A stretch of DNA of 64,000 nt from Lacticaseibacillus absianus (GCF_013407595.1 NZ_JABEKX010000004.1:1-64000), one strand, 5' to 3'; positions 27,144 through 35,337 are shown, numbered from the stretch's first letter. Numbers and translations are program-made. Notes: generated by a model not told the origin, from the sequence alone.

Positions 27144-28427
27144 TCACGCCGAATGGGTCAGCCAGCGGTGCACGAGTGGGCGGTGGGTCGCCAACACTGG
27201 GATCAGGAGCACTAGTGCGAGCAAGCCGCACGCCGGAAAGCCCCAGAGACCACCGGCGACGTCCATGATCCCGCCGACGTAGAGACTGCCGATCGGAGTG
27301 GTGCCTTGGTTGAGTAAGACATAGACGCTCATGATGCGGCCGCGCAGCTGGTGGGGGATGTCGTATTGGAAGCTGGCGTTGCTTTGGTTGAGAAACACCA
27401 TGTTGCAAAAGCCGATCGCGACCATCATCAGCATTGCCAGGGCGTAGTTGTGAACGATCAGCATCGCGCCTTGTAAGGCGGCGGTGCTGAGGGCTACAGC
27501 GAGGTAGATGTTACGCTGCAAGCCGAAGCGTGCTAGGTAGCTCATCAAAAAGGCGGCGGTAAGGCTGCCGATCCCAGTGGCTGACAGGAGGTTCGCGTAA
27601 GTCTGCGCGCCGGCGTGCAGGACCTCCTTGGCGAAAATCGGGATGATCACGTTGTTGTTGTAGTTCAATGTGCACACGACGATCATCATCTCAGCCGATA
27701 GCCGCACCTCGGCGTGCGTCCAGACATACTGCAGCCCATCCAGGACGTCACGCCACATGCGTTGCTTAGAGGGGGTGGCGACCACATGGGTCTGGTGGAT
27801 GGCGAGCAGCCCGATCAAGACGGCCACGTAGCTGATCGCATCGACCAAAAAGCAGAAGCCGACGGAGAACTGGACCATCAGAAGCCCGGCCAGTGACGGC
27901 CCGGCGATCTTGGCAAGGTTGAACACTGTGGAGTTCAGGGAGATCCCGTTCATCAAGTCCTTCTGCCCGACCAGCTCGACCACGAAGGACTGGCGCGTCG
28001 GCGTGTCGAAGCTCTGGAGCACGCCATAGCCCAGCGCGATCAGGAGCACCTGCCAATAGGCGACGACCTTGAGGTAGACGATCAGCGTCATGATCACGCC
28101 GAGCACCAAGAAGCCGGCTTGGGTGATCAGGAGGATGCGACGCTTAGGGATGCGGTCGATCAGCGTGCCAGCCATCAGCGTCAGGAGCAGGATCGGCACG
28201 AACTGACAGGCCGAGAGGATCCCGACCAAGAGGGCCGAGCCGGTCATCTGGTAGACCAGCCACGTCTGTGCGGTACGCTGGATCCAGGTGCCCATGACGG
28301 ACAGGAGCTGGCCGAACCAGAAGTAGCGAAAATTTTTGATGCGAAGGGAAGAGAAGGTGCTGCGGAGTATCGACAAGAGCCTGACCGTCCTTTTTTCTGA
28401 AATCACTTCATTCTTGGTCTTCATCAT
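27144..28427 (-). CDS. MFS transporter (MFS_3/EntS-like exporter)
   Basis: A 427-residue transporter with twelve membrane segments. An unusual N-terminal tail is followed by FRYFWFGQLLSVMGTWIQRTAQTWLVYQMTGSA, the signature of the MFS_3 group, and IPKRRILLITQ in the 2-3 loop. Relatives export siderophores, macrolides or other small compounds. The ribosome site is weak (TTTCTT before ATG), and a CIRCE-like inverted repeat lies 22 bases upstream of the start, so HrcA-type heat or stress control is likely. Confidence 0.87.
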   Translation of the reverse strand: MMKTKNEVISEKRTVRLLSILRSTFSSLRIKNFRYFWFGQLLSVMGTWIQRTAQTWLVYQMTGSALLVGILSACQFVPILLLTLMAGTLIDRIPKRRILLITQAGFLVLGVIMTLIVYLKVVAYWQVLLIALGYGVLQSFDTPTRQSFVVELVGQKDLMNGISLNSTVFNLAKIAGPSLAGLLMVQFSVGFCFLVDAISYVAVLIGLLAIHQTHVVATPSKQRMWRDVLDGLQYVWTHAEVRLSAEMMIVVCTLNYNNNVIIPIFAKEVLHAGAQTYANLLSATGIGSLTAAFLMSYLARFGLQRNIYLAVALSTAALQGAMLIVHNYALAMLMMVAIGFCNMVFLNQSNASFQYDIPHQLRGRIMSVYVLLNQGTTPIGSLYVGGIMDVAGGLWGFPACGLLALVLLIPVLATHRPLVHRWLTHSA

Positions 28428-28448
28428 AAGAAAGTCAATATCTCATAA

Positions 28449-28475
28449 TTAGCACTCTAATGTTACAAGTGCTAA
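28449..28475. promoter_or_regulatory. CIRCE-like element (HrcA operator)
   Basis: TTAGCACTC (28449-28457), nine bases, AAGTGCTAA (28467-28475). The CIRCE consensus is TTAGCACTC-N9-GAGTGCTAA, so 17 of 18 arm bases match. It lies in the intergenic region between the divergent MFS and 72-residue protein genes, 22 bases from the MFS start and just upstream of the small-protein promoter. No chaperone gene is nearby. Confidence 0.8.
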
Positions 28476-28481
28476 ATAGTT

Positions 28482-28510
28482 GTGTCATCCCCCGCTGAAC
28501 GCGTTATAAT
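28482..28510 (+). promoter_or_regulatory. Promoter of the 72-residue protein gene
   Basis: TATAAT at 28505-28510 with a -35 of GTGTCA (28482-28487) at 17 bp. The CIRCE-like element ends seven bases upstream. Confidence 0.6.
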
Positions 28511-28553
28511 AAAGACGTCTAGAAAAGTAACCAAACAATGGAGGGATTGGATC

Positions 28554-28772
28554 ATGGCAGCAGATGTTGAAAAGACGCTTGTGCTTGATGAACCGATGAA
28601 CGCGGTGTTTGACTGGAGCGACAGTGAGACCCCGGTCCGTGATGCATTGTGGAATTACTACATGGAGCAGAACAGTCGCGATACGATCAAGACTGAAGAA
28701 GAGATGAAGCCGGTGCTGGATATGTCTGATGACGAGGTCAAGGCACTGGCGGAGAAGTTGCTGAAGAAGTAA
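28554..28772 (+). CDS. Small acidic protein of unknown function
   Basis: A 72-residue, acidic, soluble protein (many D/E; ends [12 protein letters not shown]). The first half is strand-like ([17 protein letters not shown]), the second helical with [13 protein letters not shown]. No family recognised. TGGAGGG precedes the ATG at 28554. Its promoter is next to a CIRCE-like site, suggesting induction under protein-folding stress, possibly with the divergent MFS gene. Confidence 0.75.
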   Translation: MAADVEKTLVLDEPMNAVFDWSDSETPVRDALWNYYMEQNSRDTIKTEEEMKPVLDMSDDEVKALAEKLLKK

Positions 28773-28804
28773 CCTCGCCATTAGCGGCTGAGACATCAAG
28801 CGGT

Positions 28805-28876
28805 TTTAGCCCAGAGTATACGCGTGGCCCTCAGCAAACCTGAACTTAGGTTTGGCTGGGGGCCACGCTTGTACAG
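28805..28876 (-). repeat. Dispersed palindromic element, copy A
   Basis: A hairpin with outer arms GCGTGGCCC (28822-28830) and GGGCCACGC (28860-28868), inner AAACCT/AGGTTT, and a tail that reads TATACTCTGGGCTAAA on the minus strand. The same layout and tail recur on the plus strand near 43.8 and 59.3 kb. It is about 30 bases past the stop of the small acidic protein gene. Confidence 0.75.
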
Positions 28877-28910
28877 GTAGACATGCGCTAGAATGCCTCG
28901 CTGTGGCCTT

Positions 28911-29264
28911 CGGCATAGCCGGAGGGAAGCAAGGGTGCTTACTGCGGAGTACGGCATAGCCGGACGGAAGCAAGGGTGCATACTGCGGAGTACGGCATAG
29001 CCGGAGGGAAGCAAGGGTGCTTACTGCGGAGTACGGCATAGCCGGAGGGAAGCAAGGGTGCTTACTGCGGAGTACGGCATAGCCGGAGGGAAGCAAGGGT
29101 ACATACTGCGGAGTACGGCATAGCCGGAGGAAAGCAAGGGTGTTTACTGCGGAGTACGGCATAGCCGGAGGAAAGCAAGGGTGTTTACTGCGGAGTACGG
29201 CATAGCCGGACGGAAGCAAGGGTGTTTACTGCGGAGTACGGCATAGCCGGACGGAAGCAAGGGA
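28911..29264. repeat. 41-bp tandem repeat array, eight full units and a partial ninth
   Basis: Units begin with CGGCATAGCCGG at 28911, 28952, 28993, 29034, 29075, 29116, 29157, 29198 and 29239, exactly 41 bp apart. Differences between units are confined to a few places (GAGGG/GACGG/GAGGA, then TGCTT/TGCAT/TACAT/TGTTT before ACTGCGGAGTA). There are no unique spacers, so it is not a CRISPR array. Period 41 is not a multiple of three, so open frames across it are by-products. From 29265 to 29492 no gene is seen. Confidence 0.93.
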
Positions 29265-29492
29265 GTCGCGTATGGCGCGTACTGTTCTGGAATAGGCGTG
29301 CGTCGATCGTGAGCCGCCGATGGGGTCTCGGCCGCTTTTTTGATGAACTGTGCCAAATACACTTTTTGGGCCGTTGCGCTGCTGGCATGATCGTGACCCA
29401 AAAAAGCGGCGTGACTTTTGTCACCGCCCTGTTTTGACGTGCATGCAGGGGTGTGGGATGATAGACGCCGAATGCAAGAAGGAGGACGACTC

Positions 29493-29903
29493 ATGATCAG
29501 ATCCATCAACCGAGATCCGCAACTACTGGCTCGCAAATCGGCCAAGGCGACGCCCAAGGATGCAGCCGTGGTCACAGACCTTGTCGAAACGCTGGCCGCC
29601 CACCGTGACGGCTGCGTCGGCATGGCCGCGAACATGATCGGCGTGGGCCGACGCATCATCGCGGTGGCGATCGGGCCACTCAACGTCCCGATGGTCAATC
29701 CGAGGATCATTGCGCGTCAGGGCGCGTACGCCACACAGGAAGGGTGTCTGTCACTTGTGGGGGAGCGACCGACCACGCGGTACGAGACGATCACCGTGCA
29801 GTACCTCGATGGGCGATTCCAACCGCAGACACAGACCTTCACAGGCTTTGTGGCCCAGATCATCCAGCATGAGGTCGATCATTGCGATGGGATCGTGATC
29901 TGA
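29493..29903 (+). CDS. def: Peptide deformylase-family protein, short form
   Basis: A 136-residue protein. Metal-site motifs EGCLS (near residue 86) and QHEVDHCDG (near residue 125) are intact. Motif 1 reads VGMAANMIG in place of the usual GLAAPQ, lacking the glutamine; as I recall, this is shared by the short deformylases of other lactic acid bacteria and Listeria. It should remove the formyl group from new proteins, but may be a secondary form. AAGGAGG precedes the ATG. The stop overlaps the next start. Confidence 0.85.
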   Translation: MIRSINRDPQLLARKSAKATPKDAAVVTDLVETLAAHRDGCVGMAANMIGVGRRIIAVAIGPLNVPMVNPRIIARQGAYATQEGCLSLVGERPTTRYETITVQYLDGRFQPQTQTFTGFVAQIIQHEVDHCDGIVI

Positions 29904-30535
29904 TGGCGGGGCCAGATGACACCCACACGCTTGTCACGACGACGGTCGCCGAGTGGCAAGCCGCCGAAGACGCGTTCTTGACCGGCGTTGACTTGCGCGG
30001 CGCCGCCACGGTGGCCGGCTTTTCGGCTCACCCAACGATTGAGGCGAGCACCGCCAGCCATGTTGAGCTGACTGGCGCTGACCTGACGCGACTGGAGGCG
30101 ATCGAGGTGGCCTGGCGCAATTGCGACTTGGCCAACGCGACGTTGGCAACCGCCGGACTGTTTCGCACGACCTTCACCGGATGCCGGCTGACGGGGTGTG
30201 AGCTGACTGGGGCCTACCTGAATCAGGTCACGTTCACGGATTGTCGATTGGATCTGACCGGGTGGCAGACGGCCAAGCTCAAGCAGGTCCGCTTCGAGCG
30301 CTGCGTGCTCACCGGCGCCGACCTGACTGACTGCCAGTTGACCCAAGTGACGTTCACGGCGTGTGACGTCGACCAGCTCGCGTTGAGCGGGACCAAGCTG
30401 CGTGGGTTAGACCTCAGTACCTGCCGCTTCAAGCAGTTGGACGTCGCGCCTCAGCAGCTGCGTGGCCTGCGGGTGACGCACGCCCAGGCTGGCCAACTTG
30501 CGACACAACTGTTAGGCCTGACTTTAGTGGACTAA
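29903..30535 (+). CDS. Pentapeptide-repeat protein
   Basis: A 210-residue protein made largely of A(D/N)LxX-type pentapeptides (VELTGADLTRLEAIEV, CRLTGCELTGAYLNQ, CVLTGADLTDCQLTQ), giving a right-handed beta-helix. Relatives include Qnr/MfpA-type DNA-gyrase protectors and many of unknown role. Its ATG shares a base with the deformylase stop, so the pair is coupled. A terminator follows. Gyrase protection is possible but untested. Confidence 0.85.
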   Translation: MAGPDDTHTLVTTTVAEWQAAEDAFLTGVDLRGAATVAGFSAHPTIEASTASHVELTGADLTRLEAIEVAWRNCDLANATLATAGLFRTTFTGCRLTGCELTGAYLNQVTFTDCRLDLTGWQTAKLKQVRFERCVLTGADLTDCQLTQVTFTACDVDQLALSGTKLRGLDLSTCRFKQLDVAPQQLRGLRVTHAQAGQLATQLLGLTLVD

Positions 30536-30537
30536 AA

Positions 30538-30575
30538 AACCACAGGCAGATTGCGTGATCTGTCTGTGGTTTTGA
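30538..30575 (+). terminator. Terminator, probably bidirectional
   Basis: AACCACAG-g-CAGAT pairs with ATCTG-t-CTGTGGTT, with a T-run on the plus side and the mirror A-run before the stem, which can serve the converging DUF554 gene. Confidence 0.88.
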
Positions 30576-30582
30576 GTCGCGA

Positions 30583-31272
30583 TCAGTTCAGACCGAACAA
30601 GTGTTGGATCGCGAAGAAAAGCGGCGGGACGACCAGGGCCGGCAACAGGTTCAGCGTGCTGATTTTTTTGAGCCCGAGGATGTTGACCCCGGAGGCGAAG
30701 ATCAGGATCCCGCCGACCACGGAGAGTTCAGTGATCAGCGCCGCAGACAGCGCGCCGCGTAGCAGGAGCGCGATCAGGTAGATACTCCCCTGCCAGACGA
30801 ACAGGACTGGGGCGGCGAGCATCATCCCAAGGCCGAACGTCGATGCAAGGACGATCGACGTGATCAGATCGAGCGTCCCGTTCGTGAAGAGGAACGTGTA
30901 GTCGTGGTGCAAGGCTGCTTCCATGGGCCCGACGATCGAGAGGGTCCCGATGCAAAACAGTAAGATCCCGGTCGATAGCCCTTCCGCCAGTGCGGACGGC
31001 CGATCACCGCGGTGGAGCAGGTGGTCGAAGCGGCCTTCCAGGTCGAGCCACTGCCCGATCAGCGCGCCGATCGCCATGCTGGCAAGAAAGAGGACCGGGT
31101 AGCGGCTCTTGGGCATATTCTGTAGTGTCGTGTTCGCGCCGAGCAGCATGACGGCCAGCCCCATCGCCTGCATCAGGCCTGCTTGGTAGCGCGCGTTGAG
31201 CCCCCGGTTGAAGCTGGCCCCGATCGCGCTCCCGATGATGATCATCGCGACGTTAAAAAGTGTTCCCCACAT
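30583..31272 (-). CDS. DUF554 membrane protein
   Basis: A 229-residue membrane protein with about seven hydrophobic segments, beginning MWGTLFNVAMIIIGSAIG, with LFCIGTLSIVGPMEAAL in the middle and ELSVVGGILIFASGVNILG near the end, the DUF554 (YdfK/YqgA) pattern. Function unknown. GGAGGCAAC precedes the start. Monocistronic between terminators. Confidence 0.88.
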   Translation of the reverse strand: MWGTLFNVAMIIIGSAIGASFNRGLNARYQAGLMQAMGLAVMLLGANTTLQNMPKSRYPVLFLASMAIGALIGQWLDLEGRFDHLLHRGDRPSALAEGLSTGILLFCIGTLSIVGPMEAALHHDYTFLFTNGTLDLITSIVLASTFGLGMMLAAPVLFVWQGSIYLIALLLRGALSAALITELSVVGGILIFASGVNILGLKKISTLNLLPALVVPPLFFAIQHLFGLN

Positions 31273-31380
31273 CTTGTTGCCTCCTGGTCCGTAATGGTCT
31301 TATTGTACGCCAAAACGGGCTGCGACGAGCAGGTGAGCGGGAAAGTCCCAAGCGCCGTGGCTTGGGCTGTGCGGGACAGC

Positions 31381-31509
31381 AAAAAAGCCCCGTGGTCGCG
31401 GGGCTCGGGTCAAACTCACGTCAGGGGCAGTCCTGACAACGTGGGATCAACACTGCGGTCGGTTGAGCGCAGCTGGGGGGTGATCCACACAGGATAGATA
31501 TGCAATGAC
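31381..31509 (-). ncRNA. Probable small RNA, rod-shaped, minus strand
   Basis: A promoter (minus-strand TTTACC and TATAAT) and an intrinsic terminator (AGCCCCG/CGGGGCT then TTTTTT, plus-strand 31381-31405) bracket about 125 bases with no credible frame. The interior folds into nested stems: TCCTG/CAGGA, GTG-t-GGATCA/TGATCCCAC, and CTGCG/CGCAG at the tip, so it would be a long hairpin. It has no SRP GGAA loop and is shorter than 6S RNA. No class assigned. The rest of 31273-31768 holds no gene I can support. Confidence 0.55.
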
Positions 31510-31515
31510 ACTGTC

Positions 31516-31544
31516 ATTATAAGGCAGACGTCGAGGTGGGTAAA
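31516..31544 (-). promoter_or_regulatory. Promoter of the minus-strand small RNA
   Basis: Minus-strand -35 TTTACC (31539-31544), 17 bp, TATAAT (31516-31521). A second dyad, ATGACA-C-TGTCAT (31505-31517), covers the start point. Confidence 0.55.
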
Positions 31545-31562
31545 GTGGTCCCGGGACCACTT
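31543..31562. promoter_or_regulatory. Perfect 20-bp palindrome over the small-RNA -35
   Basis: AAGTGGTCCC joined to GGGACCACTT with no spacer. It overlaps two bases of the -35 of the minus-strand promoter, a good place for a repressor or activator site. Confidence 0.5.
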
Positions 31563-31768
31563 AGGGTGCGCGGTTGTGACAGAAAAAACAGACGGTCGCG
31601 CACGGCCCCGCCATCGGTCGCGATAATAAGCGTGTTTGGCCGGTACTTCCATGAAAAAATCACGTTAGGGTGCGCATCGGGTGGCCGACAATGCATTCGA
31701 TCAGGTGGATCAATGGGCACGATTAGGACTGAGAAAGGAACTTGTTCCGTGAATGTTCCCAGCTAGTG

Positions 31769-32143
31769 CTAGTTGAGCTTGGCCATCGCCTTGGCAGGGA
31801 CCGCACTGGCATCGACGTAATTCGGGCCTTCGATCACGCGCTTGGCACTGATCTTGGCCTTGACGTACTTCCCAACAGTCAGCGGCTGCGGGTCTTTGCC
31901 TGTCAGTTCGTAGCTCATCTGTTGCGTGGTGCCATCTGCGAAGACGAAGGTGAAGTCGTAGTCGTAGCTGTACAACCCGGCCTGAACTTTGCCGGACGAG
32001 TCTTTGGTCTGTTCCTTGGTCGGGGTTGTCGTGACCTTAGCGTAGGCCGTTTGCCCCGTATAGGTCTCATTGTAGTATTTGAAGCCGAACCAGCCGCCAG
32101 CGACGATCGCTAAGACGAGCAAGGCACCGAGCACTTTTTTCAT
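31769..32143 (-). CDS. YxeA-family (DUF1093) small exported protein
   Basis: A 124-residue protein: an N-terminal signal or anchor (KKVLGALLVLAIVAGGWFGF), then the OB-like YxeA domain with TYTGQTAYAKV, YSYDYDFTFVFADG and VGKYVKAKI. These proteins are small and exported or membrane-anchored; function unknown. ATG 32143 with GAGGGA upstream is chosen; a longer frame is unsupported. Confidence 0.82.
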   Translation of the reverse strand: MKKVLGALLVLAIVAGGWFGFKYYNETYTGQTAYAKVTTTPTKEQTKDSSGKVQAGLYSYDYDFTFVFADGTTQQMSYELTGKDPQPLTVGKYVKAKISAKRVIEGPNYVDASAVPAKAMAKLN

Positions 32144-32294
32144 GGAAAAATCCCTCATTTCTAGATTAACTGATTCTATCATAGCCCGTTTGGGGTGACG
32201 ACGCCATCGCAATGGACTTCCAAAATTGTCACTTCACGCTGGTCAAACTCGCCACCAGCGCATACAATAGGGAAAACCAAGGGGGTTTCAGAAA

Positions 32295-33155
32295 ATGAAC
32301 GAGCGCGCAGCGGTGATCCTGAGTGAAGACTTGAGTGGCGTCGGCGGCGTCTCGATGAGCGCGGCGCTCCCGTTGCTCACGGCGATGGACCTGATGCCGT
32401 GCGCCTTGCCAACGGCGCTCTTGTCGAGTCATACCGGGGGCCTGGGGGCGAACACCGCACTGGATCTCAGTGCGGAGATGCCCAAGGTCTTGACCCATTG
32501 GCAGACGCTTGGGCTTGACTGGCAAGCCGTCGTGCTCGGCTACCTTGGTCGCTCGGCCATGGCCGTGTGGCAGGCGTGGCTACCGCAGCTGGGTTCAGTG
32601 CCTTTGCGGCTCATCGACCCGGTGATGGGGGACCATGGCAAGCTCTACCGCGGGTTTGGCGCCGCAGAGGTGGTGGGGATGCGCCGGTTGGTCACGCAGG
32701 CGACGCTGATCACACCGAATGTGACGGAGGCCCAGGCATTACTCGGCCAGCCGTTGACGGCGGCCGCCCAGACGCCGGCCGCCGCGGCGGCACTCGCGCA
32801 GGCGGTGGCGACGCGCTTCGGGGTCGATGTGGTGCTGACTGGCGTCTCGCTGGTCGATGGAGCGATCGGCGTGTTCGGCCAGACGGCGACAGGGGCCTGG
32901 GCCCAGCGTGCGCCGCGCACACCGGGGGACTATTTTGGCACTGGTGATCTGTTCACGGCACTTTTGGCGGGGGCGATCGTGCGTGGTTGGGCCATCTCAG
33001 ACGCGGCAGCGCTGGCCGCTGAGTTCATCCGGCGGGCGCTCGCGTACACCCGCACGGTGACGGCAGATCCACGCTTCGGGGTCGCCTACGCGCCGATCTT
33101 GCCGTGGCTGATCACCCAACTGGCGACAACTAAGGAGGCACAACATGACAACTGA
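32295..33155 (+). CDS. pdxK: Pyridoxal/pyridoxamine kinase
   Basis: A 286-residue ribokinase-fold kinase. ILSEDLSGVGGVSMSAALPLL near the start, HTGGL near residue 47, VPLRLIDPVMGDHG near residue 105, LITPNVTEAQALLG near 140 and the catalytic GTGDLF loop near 218. It phosphorylates B6 vitamers. The stop overlaps the next gene, which encodes a vitamin S component, supporting a salvage role for an auxotroph. Confidence 0.9.
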   Translation: MNERAAVILSEDLSGVGGVSMSAALPLLTAMDLMPCALPTALLSSHTGGLGANTALDLSAEMPKVLTHWQTLGLDWQAVVLGYLGRSAMAVWQAWLPQLGSVPLRLIDPVMGDHGKLYRGFGAAEVVGMRRLVTQATLITPNVTEAQALLGQPLTAAAQTPAAAAALAQAVATRFGVDVVLTGVSLVDGAIGVFGQTATGAWAQRAPRTPGDYFGTGDLFTALLAGAIVRGWAISDAAALAAEFIRRALAYTRTVTADPRFGVAYAPILPWLITQLATTKEAQHDN

Positions 33156-33687
33156 TCGTTCACGTCTACGACAACTGATCTTCACCGGCCTATTCGCCGC
33201 GATCATCTTCATCGGGATCTCACTACTACGGATCCCGTTGCCCGCGCTGGTGGGCCGGCCTTTCATCCACTTCGGCAACCCGCTGATGATCTTGGCGATC
33301 GTCTTTTTGGGCGGCGGGTACGGCTTCGCCGCCGGGGCGATTGGCCTCGGTGGCTTCGATCTGCTGAACGGGTACGCGGCGACCAGCTGGCTGACCGTGT
33401 TGGAGGTCGCCGTGATGGCGCTGGTGATCAGCCAAGCCATGCGTGCGCTACGCGTATCGGCGCACCCAGGTCGCATTGCCGCGATCGGGGTGATCGGCGG
33501 GCTGACGAAGCTGGTCACCTCGTATCTCGTTGGGATCGTCGAGGCCTTGATGGTGGGGACCAAGTTCGGCGTGGCGATCGTCGCGGCCTTCTTGAGCCTG
33601 CCGGCCACGGCGATCAACTCGCTGGCGACAGCGATCATCGTCCCCGTGCTTTACCTCGCCCTGCGGCCGGTCTTCACACGCCGGTGA
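33145..33687 (+). CDS. pdxU: ECF transporter S component, probably for pyridoxamine
   Basis: A 180-residue membrane protein with six hydrophobic segments and the ECF S-component pattern (HFGNPLMILAIVFLGGGYGFAAGAIG; AINSLATAIIVPV). It overlaps the pyridoxal kinase gene by 11 bases, so the substrate is probably vitamin B6. It needs the shared ECF module encoded elsewhere. A strong terminator follows. Confidence 0.85.
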   Translation: MTTDRSRLRQLIFTGLFAAIIFIGISLLRIPLPALVGRPFIHFGNPLMILAIVFLGGGYGFAAGAIGLGGFDLLNGYAATSWLTVLEVAVMALVISQAMRALRVSAHPGRIAAIGVIGGLTKLVTSYLVGIVEALMVGTKFGVAIVAAFLSLPATAINSLATAIIVPVLYLALRPVFTRR

Positions 33688-33705
33688 GGTGGGCGAGACG
33701 ACCGC

Positions 33706-33735
33706 GACGGTCCGGCCCAGCCGGACCGTCTTTTT
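33706..33735 (+). terminator. Terminator of the B6 salvage pair
   Basis: Stem GACGGTCCGGC / GCCGGACCGTC with a CCA loop, then TTTTT. Confidence 0.92.
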
Positions 33736-33828
33736 GCGCCTAATCCGGTAAAAAAATTGGCGCGTCATGAGGACAAAATGAGAATGCTGTGATAGGGTGG
33801 TAGGCGATCACACTTTGGAGGTGAAGGC

Positions 33829-35298
33829 ATGTCATCGACAACCAAGCACACCGGCGCCCGCCACCCACCCGCATTCGCCACCTTGGCGTTGGGGTCACTG
33901 GGGACCGGGTTTGCGACATATGGCGTCTCGGCCATTCTGATCTTATATCTCTACACGCCGCTTACGCAGGCGGGACTTGGGCTGGATAAGGTCACGGCCA
34001 CGCAGATCCTGGCGGTGTTCACCTCGATCAGCTTTATCGCGGGGATGATCGGGAGCTATGCGGCGGATCGACTGGTCGGGACTCGTCGGCCCTTTGCGAT
34101 AGGCAACGGGATCAAGGCGATCGGGATCGCCTTGCTCGCTGTTCCCCACGGCGGGATGCCCGCCTTAGTCGCAAGCCTTGTCCTGCAAGTGTTCGGCGCA
34201 GGAGTGGCCGGCCAGAGTCTGAATGCGCTGGCGGGCGCCTTGTACAGCCAGGTCAGCCCGCTGCGGGATTCGGCCTTCGCGCTGCTGTACATCACCGCGA
34301 ATATCGGGGCAGCCGCGCCAGTGATCACCGGGAGCATCGCCTTACACTTCGGTTACGCCATGGGTTTCTTGACCGCGGCGATCGTATTGGCGCTTAGCCT
34401 CTTGCCGTATGTCTTCTTGCAGCGTCGACTGTTCGGATCGATCGGACTGACGGCACCGGACCCATTGACGCCGACGGCCCGGCGGCGCATGCTGTGGCTA
34501 GGTGGTGGCGCGGTGCTGGTGGTCACGGCGCTGCTCGGTGCGAGTTTTGCCTGGCACTGGCTGACGGCAACGGGGTTTGTCAACGGCGTCGGCTGGCTGA
34601 GTCTCGCCCTACCGCTGGTGTACGGCGGCGCGATGCTGCGCAGCCCCAAGACCACAGCGATAGAGGGGCGGCGGATCCGGTACTTTGGGGTCTACCTGCT
34701 GGGCAACAGCATCTGCATGATGGTCTACGGCCAGTCGACCGGGATCCTTGCGCTATACGCCGCCGACTCGGTCCAGCTGAACGCGTGGGGGTTGCACCTG
34801 ACGCCCGCGGCGTTTCAGACGGTGCCGGCGGTCCTCGCGATCGTGTTCGGGACGGTGATGAGCTACGCCTGGGCCCACCTTGGGGCGCGTCAGCCCAGCG
34901 AAAGTCTGAAGTTCGGGCTCGGGATCGTGCTGTGGGGTGCCGGACCGCTGTTCATGGCGGTGCCACTGACGTGGTATGCGCCTGGGGTGAAGGTCTCACC
35001 GCTGTGGTTACTCGCATTCTACGGGTTGATCGTTCTCGGCGAATCGTTGACGGCGCCGATCGGCACGGCGCTGTCGACGCGGATCGCGCCCGTGGCGTTT
35101 GCGTCACAGCTAGTCACCGTGTACGCACTGTCGCAATCGGCGGGTGCGGGCCTGTCCGCGTTGCTGGCGAATTTTTACGTGCGGGAGCATGAAGCCGCAT
35201 ATTTTGAAGTGATCGGTACGCTGACCGTGGCTTACGGCATCGCGATGTGCGTCTGGCATCGGCAGATCGAGGCTGGGACACTCAGCGGGTTACAGTAA
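33829..35298 (+). CDS. dtpT: POT-family di-/tripeptide:proton symporter
   Basis: A 489-residue transporter with about fourteen membrane segments. GSLGTGFATYGVSAILILYLY near the start, SYAADRLVGTRRPFAIGN in loop 2-3 and FALLYITANIGAAAPVITG near residue 155 match DtpT/POT. It imports di- and tripeptides for nitrogen supply. GGAGGTGAAGG precedes the ATG. The adjacent oligopeptidase would act on similar peptides. Confidence 0.9.
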   Translation: MSSTTKHTGARHPPAFATLALGSLGTGFATYGVSAILILYLYTPLTQAGLGLDKVTATQILAVFTSISFIAGMIGSYAADRLVGTRRPFAIGNGIKAIGIALLAVPHGGMPALVASLVLQVFGAGVAGQSLNALAGALYSQVSPLRDSAFALLYITANIGAAAPVITGSIALHFGYAMGFLTAAIVLALSLLPYVFLQRRLFGSIGLTAPDPLTPTARRRMLWLGGGAVLVVTALLGASFAWHWLTATGFVNGVGWLSLALPLVYGGAMLRSPKTTAIEGRRIRYFGVYLLGNSICMMVYGQSTGILALYAADSVQLNAWGLHLTPAAFQTVPAVLAIVFGTVMSYAWAHLGARQPSESLKFGLGIVLWGAGPLFMAVPLTWYAPGVKVSPLWLLAFYGLIVLGESLTAPIGTALSTRIAPVAFASQLVTVYALSQSAGAGLSALLANFYVREHEAAYFEVIGTLTVAYGIAMCVWHRQIEAGTLSGLQ

Positions 35299-35337
35299 CG
35301 ATGTCGCGGCAGGACCGCTGACGAAGGAGGAATACAG

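Noticed and set aside
28911-29264. Possible CRISPR array
   Set aside because: Units are contiguous with no unique spacers, and no cas genes are in the window.
28796-29710. Minus-strand frames encoding repeated LRLCRTPQ / GYAVLRSKHPCF units
   Set aside because: They are translations of the 41-bp repeat in changing frame (period not divisible by three), with no ribosome site or conserved domain.
31416-31652. A 78-codon minus-strand frame in the gap before the YxeA gene
   Set aside because: It crosses the promoter and structured RNA region, has no ribosome site and no family; the RNA interpretation fits better.
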